From contig CP142451.1 of NCBI GenBank assembly GCA_038049695.1, positions 69,208,001 through 69,272,000 of the forward strand: a stretch of DNA of 64,000 nucleotides, written 5' to 3'. Position numbers and translations under genes: made by a program. The notes beneath the pieces were generated by a model, which worked only from the letters and a program-made list of their open reading frames with translations, had not been told where the DNA came from and made no database searches. This DNA comes from Cinnamomum chago (Eukaryota > Streptophyta > Magnoliopsida > Laurales > Lauraceae). Position 1 is the first letter of the stretch. Every line of letters begins with the position of its first letter. Below are positions 12,482 through 24,756 of the stretch, piece by piece.

Positions 12482-13890
12482 ATGGCTGGTAAGCATCCTT
12501 TTCAGAAGTGTAAATTCTCTTTCTCTTTCCTTTCTCTTTTATTCATATAGCGCGTTTGCATATTCTTTTTTTTTCGCCGCTTGTGGGGGAGATAATCTCC
12601 TTTCTATTGAAGATTCTAGTTTATCTCCTGTCCTTTTGCTTGCTCTGTGATGACCTGATGAGTGGTCTGTCTTTGGCATGGATCTCAGCCTTCTTGATTT
12701 TGGCCTTGAGCACAGAACCCATTTAGGGTTTCGATTTTCCATTGCAGCAATCTAAGTTGGTGATTTCAGGCCAATAGTCTGAGCAGAATGGCTATCTGGT
12801 TTCAATGAAGGATTCTGTTTTCCGCCATTCGTGGAAATTTCTCTTTTTTATGTTCTTTTTTTCCTTCAGGCAGAAGACGAAAAGTTCCAGGGTTTTTCCC
12901 TTTTTCTAATTTCCCGGAACACACACCCTGTCAGTGTGGTTTTCGAGCAACAGCCTGACACTTGGATGGCAATGGTTGCCAGGGAAGATAAATGGCCATC
13001 CAATATCGCAGGTGGCCGCTGGATATTCTCCGACTTCGCTACAGAATAATTGGCCGATGAGCCTTTGTAATTTAGGGCTTTTGGTCGCCCAGGGTCTTTA
13101 GGTAGATATTGACCGCTGATGAGTGGGCCTTAGCCGCTGGATAATGGAGACGAACGGTTATAGTTTGTAGGGAGTTTTGGTTAGTTGTAGTAGTCGTCAG
13201 GGTTTTCTCTACAGAAGTCTAGTGATTAGCCGCTGAGTCTTAGATGTTGGCCGCCTACGAAGTCGCTATGCTTTAGCCGCTGGGAGCTGAAATTGTATAA
13301 TTTTAGCTGCTAAGCACGACATCAAAACCTTAGCCGCCCAGTCTTGTTTCTTACTTAGCCGCTAGGTATTTGGATTTACAGAATCTTGGCCACTGGCTAT
13401 CTGTTTCTTCTTTTGAGTTTCCTTTTTCTACATTCATCCATCTTTATACATGTCTCCATATAGGTTTTTAGTGAGTACTCGCTACCCTGCTTGACCGGAG
13501 ACCTTGGATCGAAAATCTCTGAGCGCATGCTTGTTACCCTGCCGAGGTTGAGAACCAAGTATATCTCCTTCCTCTTGGTTTTCTGTCCACCTTCAAAGTG
13601 AGGGGAGGTGCTGCCAAAATTTTGCAAAATTCTATAATCTAACATTTTATTTTTCTTTTTTACAGATAAGAATGTTGTTTCCTCCTCCTCTGCTGCTGAT
13701 GTTGCTGCCATCGCCTAAGGCAAGCAGCTTGTTGTTGAGGCTCCACAGGTTCCGGTTGCTGGAGCTGCACAAGCTCCTCCTTCTCCTCGCAGTATAATGA
13801 GAGAAGGTCGTGCTAGGATGGAGCACATCTCCCGGAAAGTGGACAACATTGTCAAGGCTGAGATGGAGAAGTTCAGGGCCAGACTTCTGT
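12482..13890 (+). pseudogene. Antisense gene of element C (two exons, 3' truncated)
   Basis: Exon 1 is seven coding bases, ATGGCTG (12482-12488), followed by the donor GTAAGC. Intron 1 (12489-13665) ends in a T-rich tract and TACAG. Exon 2 starts at 13666 and joins in frame. It encodes a Ser/Ala-rich start, a Val/Pro/Ala-rich linker and a charged helical stretch, EGRARMEHISRKVDNIV. One in-frame TAA (13717-13719) breaks exon 2. The frame ends near 13890, where sequence homologous to the 5' leader of the element B gene begins, so the C-terminal coding part is lost. Element C runs in reverse, so this gene is antisense to it. Antisense ORFs between pol and the 3' LTR are known in Tat elements. 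The biochemical role is unknown to me. Confidence 0.65.
13020..13400. repeat. Degenerate TAGCCGCTGG repeats within the element C intron
   Basis: Around ten diverged copies of TTAGCCGCTGG, with 25-45 bp spacing, occupy the large intron. They continue the motif seen at 8100-9119, so the minisatellite flanks and invades the antisense gene. Confidence 0.6.
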
Positions 13891-13923
13891 TTTCTCCAAG
13901 GATTTCCAAGTTTTTCTTCTTCA

Positions 13924-15575
13924 ATGGCTTCAAATAAGTCTTTTTCTCCAAAACTCTATGTAGAAGTAGGGATCAAGAAAACTTTCCTCTTTTCTTTTTT
14001 TTTTCTTTCTTCTTATTTTTTTTTTTGTGGCCACTCGACCATTTTTCTGCCTTTCCACTTTTTTTTTCCTTTTTTTTTTTTATAATTTCCTCACAATGCT
14101 AGTGATGTTTCTATGGAAGTCAATCTGCAGATGCATTTTTTTTTTTTAGTGAATGATATCAAGAAAAAAAGGCTAAGGTTCAATGTTCAATCAACATGAA
14201 TTTTTATTTGAACAAAATTTGATTTTAACCAAATTTGGGTTGGAATTGGTCATATTTTGGAAAAAGCTTCCTAATTCCTAATGCATGAAGATTTATGTAA
14301 ATGCATGAGTTTTTTATGGAAAAGGAATTGGACGGCATGGAATGACATACCTAAAAGGTTGCAGCCTTCGTAGTTTGAAACTTACAACAAGAGATGACAA
14401 AAATCAGCTTCTAATGTTGAAATCATGCCGGTTTCCATTTTGATGCTGGAAGCAGGGGATGAAGACTTGGTGATGCCCGAGGTTGCCGCCGATGATGGAT
14501 CCAATTGCGGCATCTAAAAAGGAGCTAAGAGACTCTGGAGTGGTCACAGAATCTGCACTTGGTATGATCTCTTTTGCTTTTCCTTCTTTTATCTGTGTCG
14601 TTGTTTGCTAACATGTTTTTTTGTTGCCAGCCGACTTGCCATAGGATTCCGACGACTTTGAACCATCCATGGATGCCGCTTTTGATGATGCTTCAAATGA
14701 GTTCATGGAGGCATAAAGTGTTCTGCCAATCGTCGAAGAAGGTATTCTGTAGTAATAATCCTGATGATTTTCTTGACAAGATCATACTCATACCTTTTTT
14801 GTTTTTCATTGGTAGGTTGTGAAGTGACAGGAGAAGTTCCTTTGCTTTTTTCATAACTAGAGCAGGGGGTGCCAAAGGTTGATCCAGAAATAGGGGCTTC
14901 TTCGACCAACCTTCACACGGCAGAGTTGAGACCTCGTGTTGAGATTCCTTCTCCACTGTCTCCAATTGGTAAGAGTTTATTGATTACTCTTCCGGCGAGG
15001 CATGACATGGGCGGTCGGCCGAGAGTGAACAGCAGGGTGAGCCTTCATCTGGGCCATCTTTTTAGTTTGCGAAGAAGGTTTTGAAGAGTGTATTGGGCTC
15101 ATGGATTAGGACTCTCTCTTCTAGTCACCTGAATGCTGGAATTGGCATGATGAAGCATGTGCAGGAGATACTCTCTGAGAGTTAAGAGGTTGGTCTAGAT
15201 GTCACAGGTGCTAGGGCTTTTATTGATGACATCATTGCACTAGGCAACAAATGGTCCGAGACCAAGAACTTTTCGAATGATGATTTCTTCGGGAAATGTT
15301 TCTGAAAACTTCCACTAAAGCCAAGTCTGCAATGGATGAGATCTCACGGACTAAGAAGCAGTTTTTCTGAGATAGGAACATCACCAAGTTGGTCATCATT
15401 GAGCTAAGGCAAGACATGGATCGCCTCGATGGAGAGGTTATAGAAGCTCGGCAGCGTCTTGAGCAATTAGAGGCGTAAGTTGCGGCCAAGTTGATGGCCA
15501 TAATGGAGGCTCGTGCCAGGGAGGAGACTCTGATTTGCCAGGTTACAAACACCGATAGTGTGCTCAAGGAGAGGA
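13924..15575 (+). pseudogene. Antisense gene of element B, 5' part (exons 1-4)
   Basis: This is a decayed homologue of the element A antisense gene. Exon 1 is ATGGCTTCAA (13924-13933); its donor reads ATAAGT where A has GTAAGT. Exon 2 is 14456-14561 and contains DLVMPEV. Exon 3 is 14631-14741 and has no counterpart in the A copy. Exon 4 starts at 14816 after CATTGGTAG and encodes VDPEIGASS, an SPIGKSLLI stretch and a long coiled coil. Each exon carries stops or shifts. The frame is interrupted at 15575 by solo LTR D and resumes at 40626. It runs on the plus strand because fragment B is reversed. Confidence 0.7.
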
Positions 15576-16798
15576 TGTTGGAAGTAGGTGGGCCTGGTGG
15601 ATAGATTTTTAAAACTTTTGACCCACTTGACTCAGGGATCAAATATCCATAAGGCCATAAAACCTAATCCAGGATCCATGTCCTCAATCTCAGCCATCAC
15701 GATCAATAAATAAACCTATCAAGAAGATAGAACAGTAGCCAACAAGCATCCATAAAAATCTACAACATGCAAGGAAGTAGATTATACCTTAGGAGCTCGG
15801 TTGTGCTCTAATGGAGAAGTTGCGTCTTTCCTTGATGATGAAACTCTTTCACGTATCGAACAAGAATCTCCAAGACCTATTAATCTTCCACGCTATGACC
15901 CTCTTATCAGAGCTCTTTTCTTAAAAAGATGGGTGGGATCTCCAAGAGAAAACCCTACTAGAAACTCCAAGGAACTAGAAGAGAGAAGAGAGGAAAAAGA
16001 GTTGTGCAACACTTGCACTAGAGGGGTTTGGGCGTGGGATCCAAGACATGGACGTCCAAGGGGATGCTTCCCCTTTTTTATAGCACAAAGACTCATCCTT
16101 TTCTTTCTCTCTTACTAATTGCTATAGAAGTCTCACTTCCACACTAATTAGTAACTTACTATTACTACTATTAGAAGTCCTACTTCAAATAGAAATAGTA
16201 ACTTTGTAATTCATTCCTTTTGGAGTTTAAGTAAGATTAGTATATTTCTAATATCTTGGGCTAGTGTGGGGACCACTAGGGATTCGTTAGAAAGCTGGCT
16301 CCAACTGGGACACCACGACCACAAATCTCATGTGCAATCTGGGCCCACAGTTAATTACAAATAACACGACTATATAAATGCAATTGCATTTCAGTCTTAG
16401 GAATAAATTACAATAAAGACCCTAAACTTCCTAATTACCACAAGTAGGCCCCTCGATCAATATCCATGGATCAATTGGAATAAATCTGTCTCAGCCAATC
16501 TTAGATCCACATCTTATTATCCTTGAGCCCCAATTAATCACAGTGATCATCAGTACCAACCAATTATTCTTAATTGTGATGGGTGCGCACTTACTTACTA
16601 ATGAAAAATCTATTAATTGGCACAAGGGGATAATATAGATAGATTCCATCTTGACCATTGGATGTTCCTACAGTCCTACTACCACGTACCCAAGACACCG
16701 AGGTGTTGACCTACATTTGGCCTCACTAATTGGTGACTCAAAGCAAATGAATAGACAGAAACTTGAGTTAATCAATGTCTCAGGATTGAGAGCCTATT
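15576..16798 (-). mobile_element. Solo LTR D, left part (3' end, probably Ty1/copia)
   Basis: D reads TGTTGGAAGTAGG at 15576 and CAATCTAACA at 40620, with TSD GAGGA at 15571-15575 and 40621-40625. Its total length without element A is about 1,667 bp. Orientation is reverse: TATAAAAAA (complement of 16074-16082) is followed on the minus strand by a long CT-rich leader. Ends of the form TGTTRGA...TCYAACA are usual for Ty1/copia LTRs of the Angela/Tork kind, but no coding sequence remains, so superfamily is inference. Element A inserted here after CTATT (16794-16798). Confidence 0.75.
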
Positions 16799-19362
16799 TG
16801 TTGACACAAAAAATGTCACTTTGCCTCTTCACACCAAAAGCTACATGGAGCAGCATCCTACCCCAAATAGGCAGGCGCCACTTCAAGCATCAGATCTTGT
16901 CAGAATCAAACAAAAACTGCAAGGTCATTCAAAACAGCCAAAAGAGAGGTACACATGAAGTTTCGGGCCATTCCGACATCATTTGGCCTAGCTTCATTTC
17001 TCCAACAGCTAAGCAGCAGCTCCCGGCGGCGACAGTGTCGAAGACCCCAAATCTTCGATCAGAGCCCACGGATGGTCTCAAAATACCTCCGAAAGGCTAC
17101 ATGTCAAGTTTCAAGTCAAACCGACACCGTTTGACCCTCCATCAACTCTCGAGCAGCAAAATCAAGCCCTTAGGTAGTGAGAATTACCGAGGTCGTCACT
17201 CATCAAACAGAGCACATGGGCGGCTTCTACATACCTCCAAAGGGCTGCACATCAAATTTCAGGACATTCCGATGACGTTTGACCCAGTTTCGATGCTCGA
17301 AAACAAAATCAAGCCTACCAGCGGCGGAGCACCCCGGGACCATGGCACCCAATTCGGAGCTTGTGGATCATCTCAAAATGACTCCAATAGGCTCCCCGTC
17401 GAATTTCAGGTCAATCGGACATCGTTTGACTAGAAATCAAAGCTCGGCATTTCCCTCGTGGTGAAATCAAAGTCAAGCGTCTGCGGGACCCCAAGCGGCT
17501 TCAAAACCTGAACAAAAGCCTATGGTTGGTCTCGTCTACTGCTCAAGAAGCTACACGTCGAATTTCAGGTCATTCCGACATCGTTTGACCTAGTTTCGAC
17601 GCTTGACAAAAAATCGGGAGTTCTTCACAGCAAAGTCTTCGGCTTTTCAGAAAATGGGAAACTTTGCAATCCGATTTGCACCGCTTCCCGTCAAGTTTTC
17701 TTGAGGGAAATTCAGCCAATAAATGAGAGGAAATTCCAAGAAAAATGCAGGAGAAAACAGAAGCAAAAAACGACGAAAAACGAAGAAGAAAAGGCGACCG
17801 GAAGGCGGCCGACCATGGGGTACAAACCCCATGGTCGCCGGCGACCATGTAGGTCCGGGCCGCCGGACCTCGCCCAAAAACCCCGTTTTTCGGGTATCTT
17901 TCGCGTCCCGAGTTGATTGGCCCCTGTGATTTTTCCAAATTCTGATTTTTTTAGCATGAAATCCGTCGATCTTCGTCGACATCGTGGATCCGCCGCCGGA
18001 ATCCTGGAATCATCATCCGACACCTCAAAATTGTCAACCGCCCGATCAAGAAAATGCACTTTCTGCCCGACCGATCGAGAAATCGACTGGACAGATGTCG
18101 CCGGCTTGTTGATATTAATCGAAGTCTGAAATTGCATGATCATCCGATGTCGATCAACATGAAGATCCATCGATGATCATCGCCAAAAGAATTCCAAAGG
18201 ACGCGGCGCGGCCCATGACTCTTCAAGCGACCAAGAGACCATTTAATGCTGTTAATTGACTTGTTTATGGAAACTTATTACAGTAATTAACTCATTATCT
18301 TGGACGGCCCAATCAAAAGCAAGCGAATGGGAGTTACAAATCCAAGTATTCATGGCATTAAAACCATGAAACTCCCCTCATTATGGAGATTAAAGGCAAC
18401 TAAATGCCCATTATCCTCCACCGGCCAATCAAATTCAAGGAAAAAGGAGTGACCAAATCAAGAAATTAAAAACTTGTAACTCCTCCCATCATGAGCATTA
18501 ATACCATAAATGCTCATAAACTCTCCTAAATGACTACCAAATGCCTATAAATAGGAGGCCATTCCAAGGAAAAGGGGGGCCAAGGGGAAAAATTATCCAA
18601 AAACTCTCCGAAAAATCCAAGAAAAATCCAGAACCTCTGCAACAAACTCTCCTCTATTGAAGAAAACTCTGCTGCAACAAGCACTACAAGGCGATCAAAG
18701 CCCCTTGGGGGGCCACCCCCCCTTCCAAGGCCACCTCTCCTTCTATCCAACATGGCTAGATGCGGCTTTTCAGCCCGTCTACTCAGCTTTTTACCGGATA
18801 TAGGACCTTACCTTGGTCCTTATCCTCTAAAAAACTGAGGTTGGAGCCAAGCCAAGAAATCAAGCATCAAAGTTCTCATCTGAAGGACGATGGCGGAGTC
18901 CATACATGACTCGCGACCGTCGATCTGAACGGGTCCCCCCACAATCGCATGAAAAGTTAGATTCCATTTCTTTCTTTTCTATTGTATTGTATTTTTTATT
19001 AAAGAGACACAAAATTCACATTTCTTGTCTTTTCATTATTGATGAGATTTGTAAACCGCCTTTCACGGCAAAATCGCCTTTCACGGCAAATAAAGAAAAT
19101 CGCCTCTCACGGCATTTAAAACAAACTTGTCTCTTTTCTTTAAAATATGTGTGCAATGGAAAGTTAGGAAAAAGTTGATTTCCTTTCTACTTGTGAAGGT
19201 GAATCTTCGGATCACTACTCTAAATTCCAAGTAGAAAAGAAAATCTGGCATACCCACAAAATGTTGATACCCGCCTTTCTTTCTTCCCTCTCCCTCCTTC
19301 CGGACCCCGACAGACCCGGGGCGGATGGCAGCGAAGGAGGAACGGAGGGGCGCGGTCCATCA
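16799..19362 (+). mobile_element. 5' LTR of Tat element A
   Basis: The LTR is 2,564 bp, starts TGTTGACACAAAAAATGTC and ends GCGCGGTCCATCA. It matches the 3' LTR at 38106-40171; by eye I count about 7 differences in the first 285 bp. The target duplication CTATT is perfect (16794-16798 and 40172-40176). A TATA box, TATAAATAGG, lies at 18546-18555 within a segment of about 520 bp (near 18080-18600) that the 3' LTR lacks. A weak internal tandem motif, CGCCTTTCACGGCA, occurs near 19060-19110. Matching LTRs, TSD, PBS and PPT make A structurally complete. Confidence 0.95.
18546..18555 (+). promoter_or_regulatory. TATA box of element A 5' LTR
   Basis: TATAAATAGG is the strongest TATA box in the LTR, followed by a purine-rich start region. 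It is missing from the 3' LTR because of the deletion there. Confidence 0.7.
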
Positions 19363-19365
19363 AGC

Positions 19366-19384
19366 TGGCACACCCGGTGGGACC
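19366..19384 (+). other. Primer binding site of element A
   Basis: TGGCACACCCGGTGGGACC begins three bases after the LTR end. It has the TGG start expected for pairing with a tRNA CCA end, and this form of site is familiar in plant gypsy elements. I do not assign the tRNA. Confidence 0.7.
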
Positions 19385-19539
19385 CGTTCATTTGAGAACA
19401 CAATGCTTGGATTCTTTGGCTCCATTCTAGTTGGTGGCCTATGTTGGATCTAAAAAAAAAAAACATGAGATGGGATTTTTGGAAGTTTCTTTCTTTAAGT
19501 TTATTTCCAGCCTTTCCCGTGTCTAAAATAAAATCTCAA

Positions 19540-20430
19540 AAAAAAAAATCTGATTTAAATTTTTTTTCAGATTTCCCTCTTTTGGGTTTAAGTTGAGAAA
19601 CTTTGGCTTCTTCCTTTTCGGATTTCGAGATCGCAGAAATGTTGAACTCATTTTCGGAATGGAACACCATTTGCTCTCTTCTATGATTCCACAAAAAAAA
19701 TCTGATTTACAAATTTTTTTTTCAAATTTCTCCCTTTTGGGTTTAAGTTGAGAAACTTTGGCTTATTCCTTTTCGGATTTCGAGATCGCAGAAATGTTGA
19801 ACTCATTTTCGGAATGTAACACCATTCGCTCTCTTCTATGAATCCATAAAAAAAATCTTTCAAAAAAAAAAGCCACTAAGGTTGCACCAATTGCGTTCTT
19901 TGACCAAAGTGGATTTAAGAAAAGCCTTGTCCAGAGTGTGGAGACAGCTAGACTGTTCTAGGCAAGGGTCCTCCAAACGGGTTCATTAAGTAATCCTACC
20001 CTTACCTGGGGGCTGATCTATCAACTGAGGTTTCATAAGATCGAATTGGAGATCTATGTGAACTCTTAAAAAAATCTTCAAAAAAAAATTTTCTAAAAAA
20101 AAAAGAACAAAGAAAAAACTTCTATCACTTTTGGATTCATATTTGAGAAATCCTGGTTCCTTCCTTTTTGGATTTTCGAGCTCGCAGAAATGTTGAGCTC
20201 ATTTTCGGATTGGAATACCATTTGCTCTCTTCTATAAGTCCAATCTTGACACTTTCAAAAAAAAAAAAAAAAACTTCCGTCACTTTTGGATCCACACTTA
20301 AGAAATTTTGGTTCCTTCCCTTTCGGATTTCGGGCTCGCAGAAATGTTGAGCTCATTCTCGGATTGGAATACCATTTGCTCTCTTTTATAAATCCAATCT
20401 TGACCTTTCAAAAATCCCATCTCGTGTCCT
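19540..20430 (+). repeat. 155-bp repeats in the leader of element A
   Basis: Four copies of a unit of about 155 bp lie between PBS and gag. Shared anchor TCGCAGAAATGTTGA occurs near 19631, 19787, 20182 and 20336. The pairs are separated by an unrelated spacer of about 270 bp (19870-20100). Units start with A-rich tracts and end with ACCATTTGCTCTCTT. The remaining leader, 20431-20811, shows no feature except a possible acceptor TTGTTTCAG at 20783-20791. Confidence 0.85.
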
Positions 20431-20811
20431 TTCCAAGGATGCGATTTGCAACATTTGTGCCTAGCGGTCCTAGTACGCCCTTTCGGGTCTACTGTATTCG
20501 CAACCGACACATTTGTATCTCAACCTTATATCATTTCACCTTGAGTGAGCTTTGCTTCTCGGTAATTTGAATTAAGGTTCACAATTGCTTCTAGCAGTCA
20601 CTGGGACGCTCATTCTGAGCTGACCCTACTTGCGTTTAGAACAATTGTGCCCTCTATGGCTTTTCTGCCTTCCTCATGTTGCTTGGGCTGGGCCATGTTC
20701 CCTCGGGCGACTTGAAGAGGCGAAACCATAGTATTTTCCATTTATGATCACCATATTCTTGTGATTACTAATGGATATGGTCTTGTTTCAGAAGTTTTCC
20801 AAAAACTAACA

Positions 20812-23340
20812 ATGGCGGCTTCATTAACCATCACCTTTGATGAGAACAAGTACTAGCTGATGCTTCAAGAGAAGCAAACCAAGCGCACCTACAAGCGCCC
20901 CGCCAGTTGCCAAAGCATCACCACCCTTGGCGACTCCCAGAACACCGGGTCGACCTCAACTCCCCGGACCATCGTCTTCGGGTCGCTGGGACCATTCCCA
21001 CTTCCCGTAGAAGAAACCGCAACTGCCAAGAAGCAGAAAACTGCCACCGGACATGTCGCTGCTCCGACACCAAAGGCGGCCATCAGAAAACCTGAAGCCC
21101 GTGGTAACCCCACGAAGCCTCAACCTACAAGAAACCAGGCCTGCTCAAAGATTTGGTCCCCAAGACCTTCACCCAAACAAAGAAGGTCACAAACACCTGC
21201 AAAGCCAGCATACCTGACCCCTCTCAAGGAGAACCGGTTCTACCCTCTTGCTTACATGAAAGAGGAGAAACCTACCCTCCGCCAAACAAAACCAACTCAG
21301 CACGAGCCGGCTTGCTCCTACAAGCCCAAAATCAAATCGTGCATCGTAAGGCCTCCGCAAGAACCTGCAAAGGCCTGCACTCCTGCGAGTCGACCCTTCC
21401 TCTCAACAGGGGCCGAACTCGCCAAATTCAAGGCTTCGCTGCGACAGGCAAAGGACCGCGTCCGGATCCTGTCCCTGCCAGTCTTCAAAGAAGACAAGCT
21501 CGACTGCTGCGCACCAGGGACTACGTCCTTCATTGCCAGAGCGCAGCCAGAGCTAACCGAAGCTCAAATTACTCGTCGTATGCGCCGCCGCGTGGCATAT
21601 CGACAAAAGAGACTAGAGAAGCAAAGAACCCAACATTCTGCACTTCAGGTCTCCAAAAAATGGGTTGAAGAAGAAAGACCCAATCAAGTTGTTGTTGTCC
21701 ATATGGTTGGAAAAACCAGAAGACATCAAAAGTCGGCAACTAAAATCCATGTCAGACGACCGGTGACTCGCAGCGTCACTCGGACAAGAAGACATCGAGA
21801 AGATTCTCCCGCTCCTTCAAGTCAAGGACACCGGAGTAATCACTCCTCGAGCTCTTCATCTAAAAGAATGAGCTCCAGCTCAGTCACCAAGACTGTATCC
21901 TCTTTCGACTCTCGAAGAGTGAACATCTTGGTCACAAATGCTGAGCAACCTCCGCCACATGATGACGTAGCTGCACGCATCCAGCAGCTGGAACAAGGAC
22001 AACAGAGAATAGAGGCCCTAATGGAAAACCTCCTTCTCACTATCCAACGTCCGCCAAACAATGAAGCTCCTCCGAGCCATCAAGGTGACGAGGAAAATGC
22101 AGAAAACAGTGAGTCACGCGCCCTTACCAAAAAGGACGTTGACGATATCCTCGCCAAAGCAAAAGAAGAGGATACACTAAAGGAGCATGGGATCAAGCCA
22201 CCATATCCCTTGTGGATGGACTCGGTCCCGTTCCCTACAAAATTCAAGCAACCTACTCTCCAAACATATACGGGGAAAGGTTCAGCCAGACAACACGTCA
22301 TCCATTTCAAGATCCTGACGGGAGCTATTGCGGATCAAGATGCCCTCAAAATCCGCCTCTTTGCAAGTACCCTAAAAGGTACGGCCTTTGATTGGTACTC
22401 CACTCTGCCGGAGGACTCCATTCAAAATTGGACCATGCTGGAGACACGCTTCCTAACCCACTTCAAAGGTGAGGATCATCCTGTTACTATGGCGCAACTC
22501 TGCAGCCTAAAGCAGGGAGAGAGTGAGTCAACATATGACTTCATTCACAAGTGGAAGGCAATGGCGTACAAATGCTCAGATGTATTGCCACAAGCGTCGC
22601 TAGTCGACATCTGCCGTAACAACATGAGAGCAAGAATCGGCTCCATGATCATCGGCAACAAATCAAAAAACCTAGGTGAACTCCTAGAAGCTTCTATGGA
22701 GGCTGAAACGGTGATCAAAGACCTCAACAGTCAGAAATCATCAAAGAAAGAGCCGACCACCATTGCAACCTCAAAGCTAAAGAAAAAAGAGGTTCTCAAT
22801 GTGCAAGCCAAGTCAGCTCCTCAGCCGCCAAAGAAAGCTGAAAACAAAGTTGCAGGTAAAAGGCCTGAACTCTCTGATGCCTTCAAAGAACGAGTAGAGA
22901 AGAAATACCCGTTCGATGAAGATGTTGAAGAAATTTTTGGGGCACTTCTCGCAAACGGTAAACACACCTTGCCTGACCCCAAAAGACCGGGTGATGTTGG
23001 CAAAACCAATGATCCTCGGTACTGTCCATACCATCAGATGGTCTCGCATCCTCTCAATCAATGCTTTGTTATGAGAGAGAAGATAAATGAGATGTGGAAA
23101 AACGGAGTCATCACCTTCGACAAGAACTATGGGTCTGCCTCCGTCAACATGGTGTCGTGTGGACAAAAACAAAAATCACCAAAAGAGAAGATCACTACTT
23201 CCTTCAAGGTGATAAAGATGACCCAAACGTCCCAAGAGTTGGTTCCATATCCAACATCAGACGGACAGCCCATATGGGTACACCCCGATCTCCTAGAAGA
23301 TGAAAATTGGGAGGTCGTCAAAACAAAGCCAACCGCTTAA
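20812..23340 (+). pseudogene. gag: gag of element A
   Basis: Structural capsid protein of the retroelement. The start is taken at 20812 (AACAATGG), in frame with the main ORF; a TAG at 20854-20856 breaks codon 15. The N-terminal 300 residues are Lys/Arg/Pro/Ser rich. The retrotransposon gag domain lies around 22190-22720, with FPTKFKQPTLQTYTGKG, KGTAFDWYSTLP and LETRFLTHF. A CPYH...H...C zinc-binding-like pattern follows near 23020-23070. The frame ends TAA at 23338-23340 and has a second stop (TGA, 23344-23346), after which the same frame continues into protease. Tat gag and pol are usually one long frame, so the stops look like decay. Confidence 0.88.
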
Positions 23341-23346
23341 CAGTGA

Positions 23347-24756
23347 AGGCAATCCAGGAGACAACTCCGCAAACTCAAACAGCAGGAGAAAGCTCCGAAA
23401 AAGCAAGAAGTCGCTGAAAAGGCAGAGACCTCCTCTACTGCTTCACTGGGGGCAACAGAAGAGTCTCCTCCCAAGACTTCAAAGGCAGCAAGAAGATTCA
23501 CTCTTGGTGATTTCATGCCACCGCACCTCAAAGATGAAACTACGCAGGGGGCATCATACTCTTGCAACTCGGTGGTCGGATTCCCCATGGATGGATACGA
23601 GTCCAGTGACACCGCTAGCGACATCGATGAGTGGGAGGAATCCCTCGAAACAGGAGAATATCTCTCCAACGAGGAATGGATCCCTGAATCTCATCTTATG
23701 CCAGTAATCTGGTATAACCCATTACAGCCGCAAGGATCCTGGTTTGATGATGAAGAAGACCAAGAGGCTGTCCAAGAAAATACTCCAGTGGAACCCAACC
23801 ATGTTGAACCACAAGGAGCAGACGAAGAAGAAGATTTGGCCCCCATGCCTGATCTCGATGAATACGCAAGGATCTTGCAGCACCTTGCTATAGAGCAAGA
23901 ACAAGGTCGCATCAACCAGCTTCGTCACAACCCAGCACCGGAAGTTCCTGAAAATCTACAGGAATCTCCTCCGGTAACCCCGGAAAACGAAGAAAGTTGT
24001 TGGATCGATGATCCCCTTACATCTGAGGACGAATCTGATTCCCAACAGTTCATCTTGGAGGCATCTTCCGTCAAAGTTACTTGCAATGCAATAGCTCAGG
24101 ATGATAATTCCTCTGGAACCACACCTTCTCAGGCTTCGTCTCCTGGAACAGTGACATCGGAACTCAAACCTCTTCCGACTGATCACCTTGAAGAAATTCC
24201 AGCCGGTGAAATCTTCTTCAGAGAAAATCCGGTCAATTGGTCCCAAATGCCCGATCTCATCGGTGATGTCTGGACCGACAAAATATTCGATAAAGAAGGA
24301 AAGTTGCTGGATGCTGTTCAGGACTTGCTCCCGGAAAATGCTCCATGCAACACAATTACTGAAGATGGCAATGCTGACACAGAGACATCTTCAGCAAATG
24401 AGAAGGAACAACCCCTCGATCTCGAAGGTGATCTTCCAAACAAAGACCCTTCTCCAGAAGCTCTTGAAGTTGGTAGAGGTACCCGTTCTGGCCGGGATTA
24501 CCATAAAAACTACAACCAACCTTTTGTTTCTTATGTAAATCCTTCGGGAAAACAAGCTGTAAACGCCCCTAGTGGCAAGAATAATGAAAATGCAGGCCCC
24601 AAGGAGGCTTTCAAGTACGATTTGATTCAGCACTTCAAACACATACCTGCACGTCTGCACATCCTAGACTTATTACGAATGTCACCACAGACTCGTGATA
24701 GTCTCATTTCAGAACTACAAATGCTGGATGCGGATGTCGACAAACATGCCCCATAA
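23347..24756 (+). CDS. gag-protease linker region of element A polyprotein
   Basis: The same reading frame as gag continues after the two stops. It is open to TAA at 24754-24756. The product is acidic and rich in Glu, Pro and Ser, with no catalytic motif. It holds a short Tat-like segment, FTLGDFMPPHLKD, near 23500-23530, and a helical stretch, FKYDLIQHFKHIPARLHILD, just before the end. Such stretches precede protease in long Tat polyproteins. The protein would not be made separately unless the stops are read through. Confidence 0.7.
   Translation, partial: RQSRRQLRKLKQQEKAPKKQEVAEKAETSSTASLGATEESPPKTSKAARRFTLGDFMPPHLKDETTQGASYSCNSVVGFPMDGYESSDTASDIDEWEESLETGEYLSNEEWIPESHLMPVIWYNPLQPQGSWFDDEEDQEAVQENTPVEPNHVEPQGADEEEDLAPMPDLDEYARILQHLAIEQEQGRINQLRHNPAPEVPENLQESPPVTPENEESCWIDDPLTSEDESDSQQFILEASSVKVTCNAIAQDDNSSGTTPSQASSPGTVTSELKPLPTDHLEEIPAGEIFFRENPVNWSQMPDLIGDVWTDKIFDKEGKLLDAVQDLLPENAPCNTITEDGNADTETSSANEKEQPLDLEGDLPNKDPSPEALEVGRGTRSGRDYHKNYNQPFVSYVNPSGKQAVNAPSGKNNENAGPKEAFKYDLIQHFKHIPARLHILDLLRMSPQTRDSLISELQMLDADVDKHAP

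Noticed and set aside
15232..15642. Reverse-strand 136-codon frame as a gene
   Set aside because: It is the shadow of the element B antisense gene on the plus strand, whose homology to the A gene is clear.
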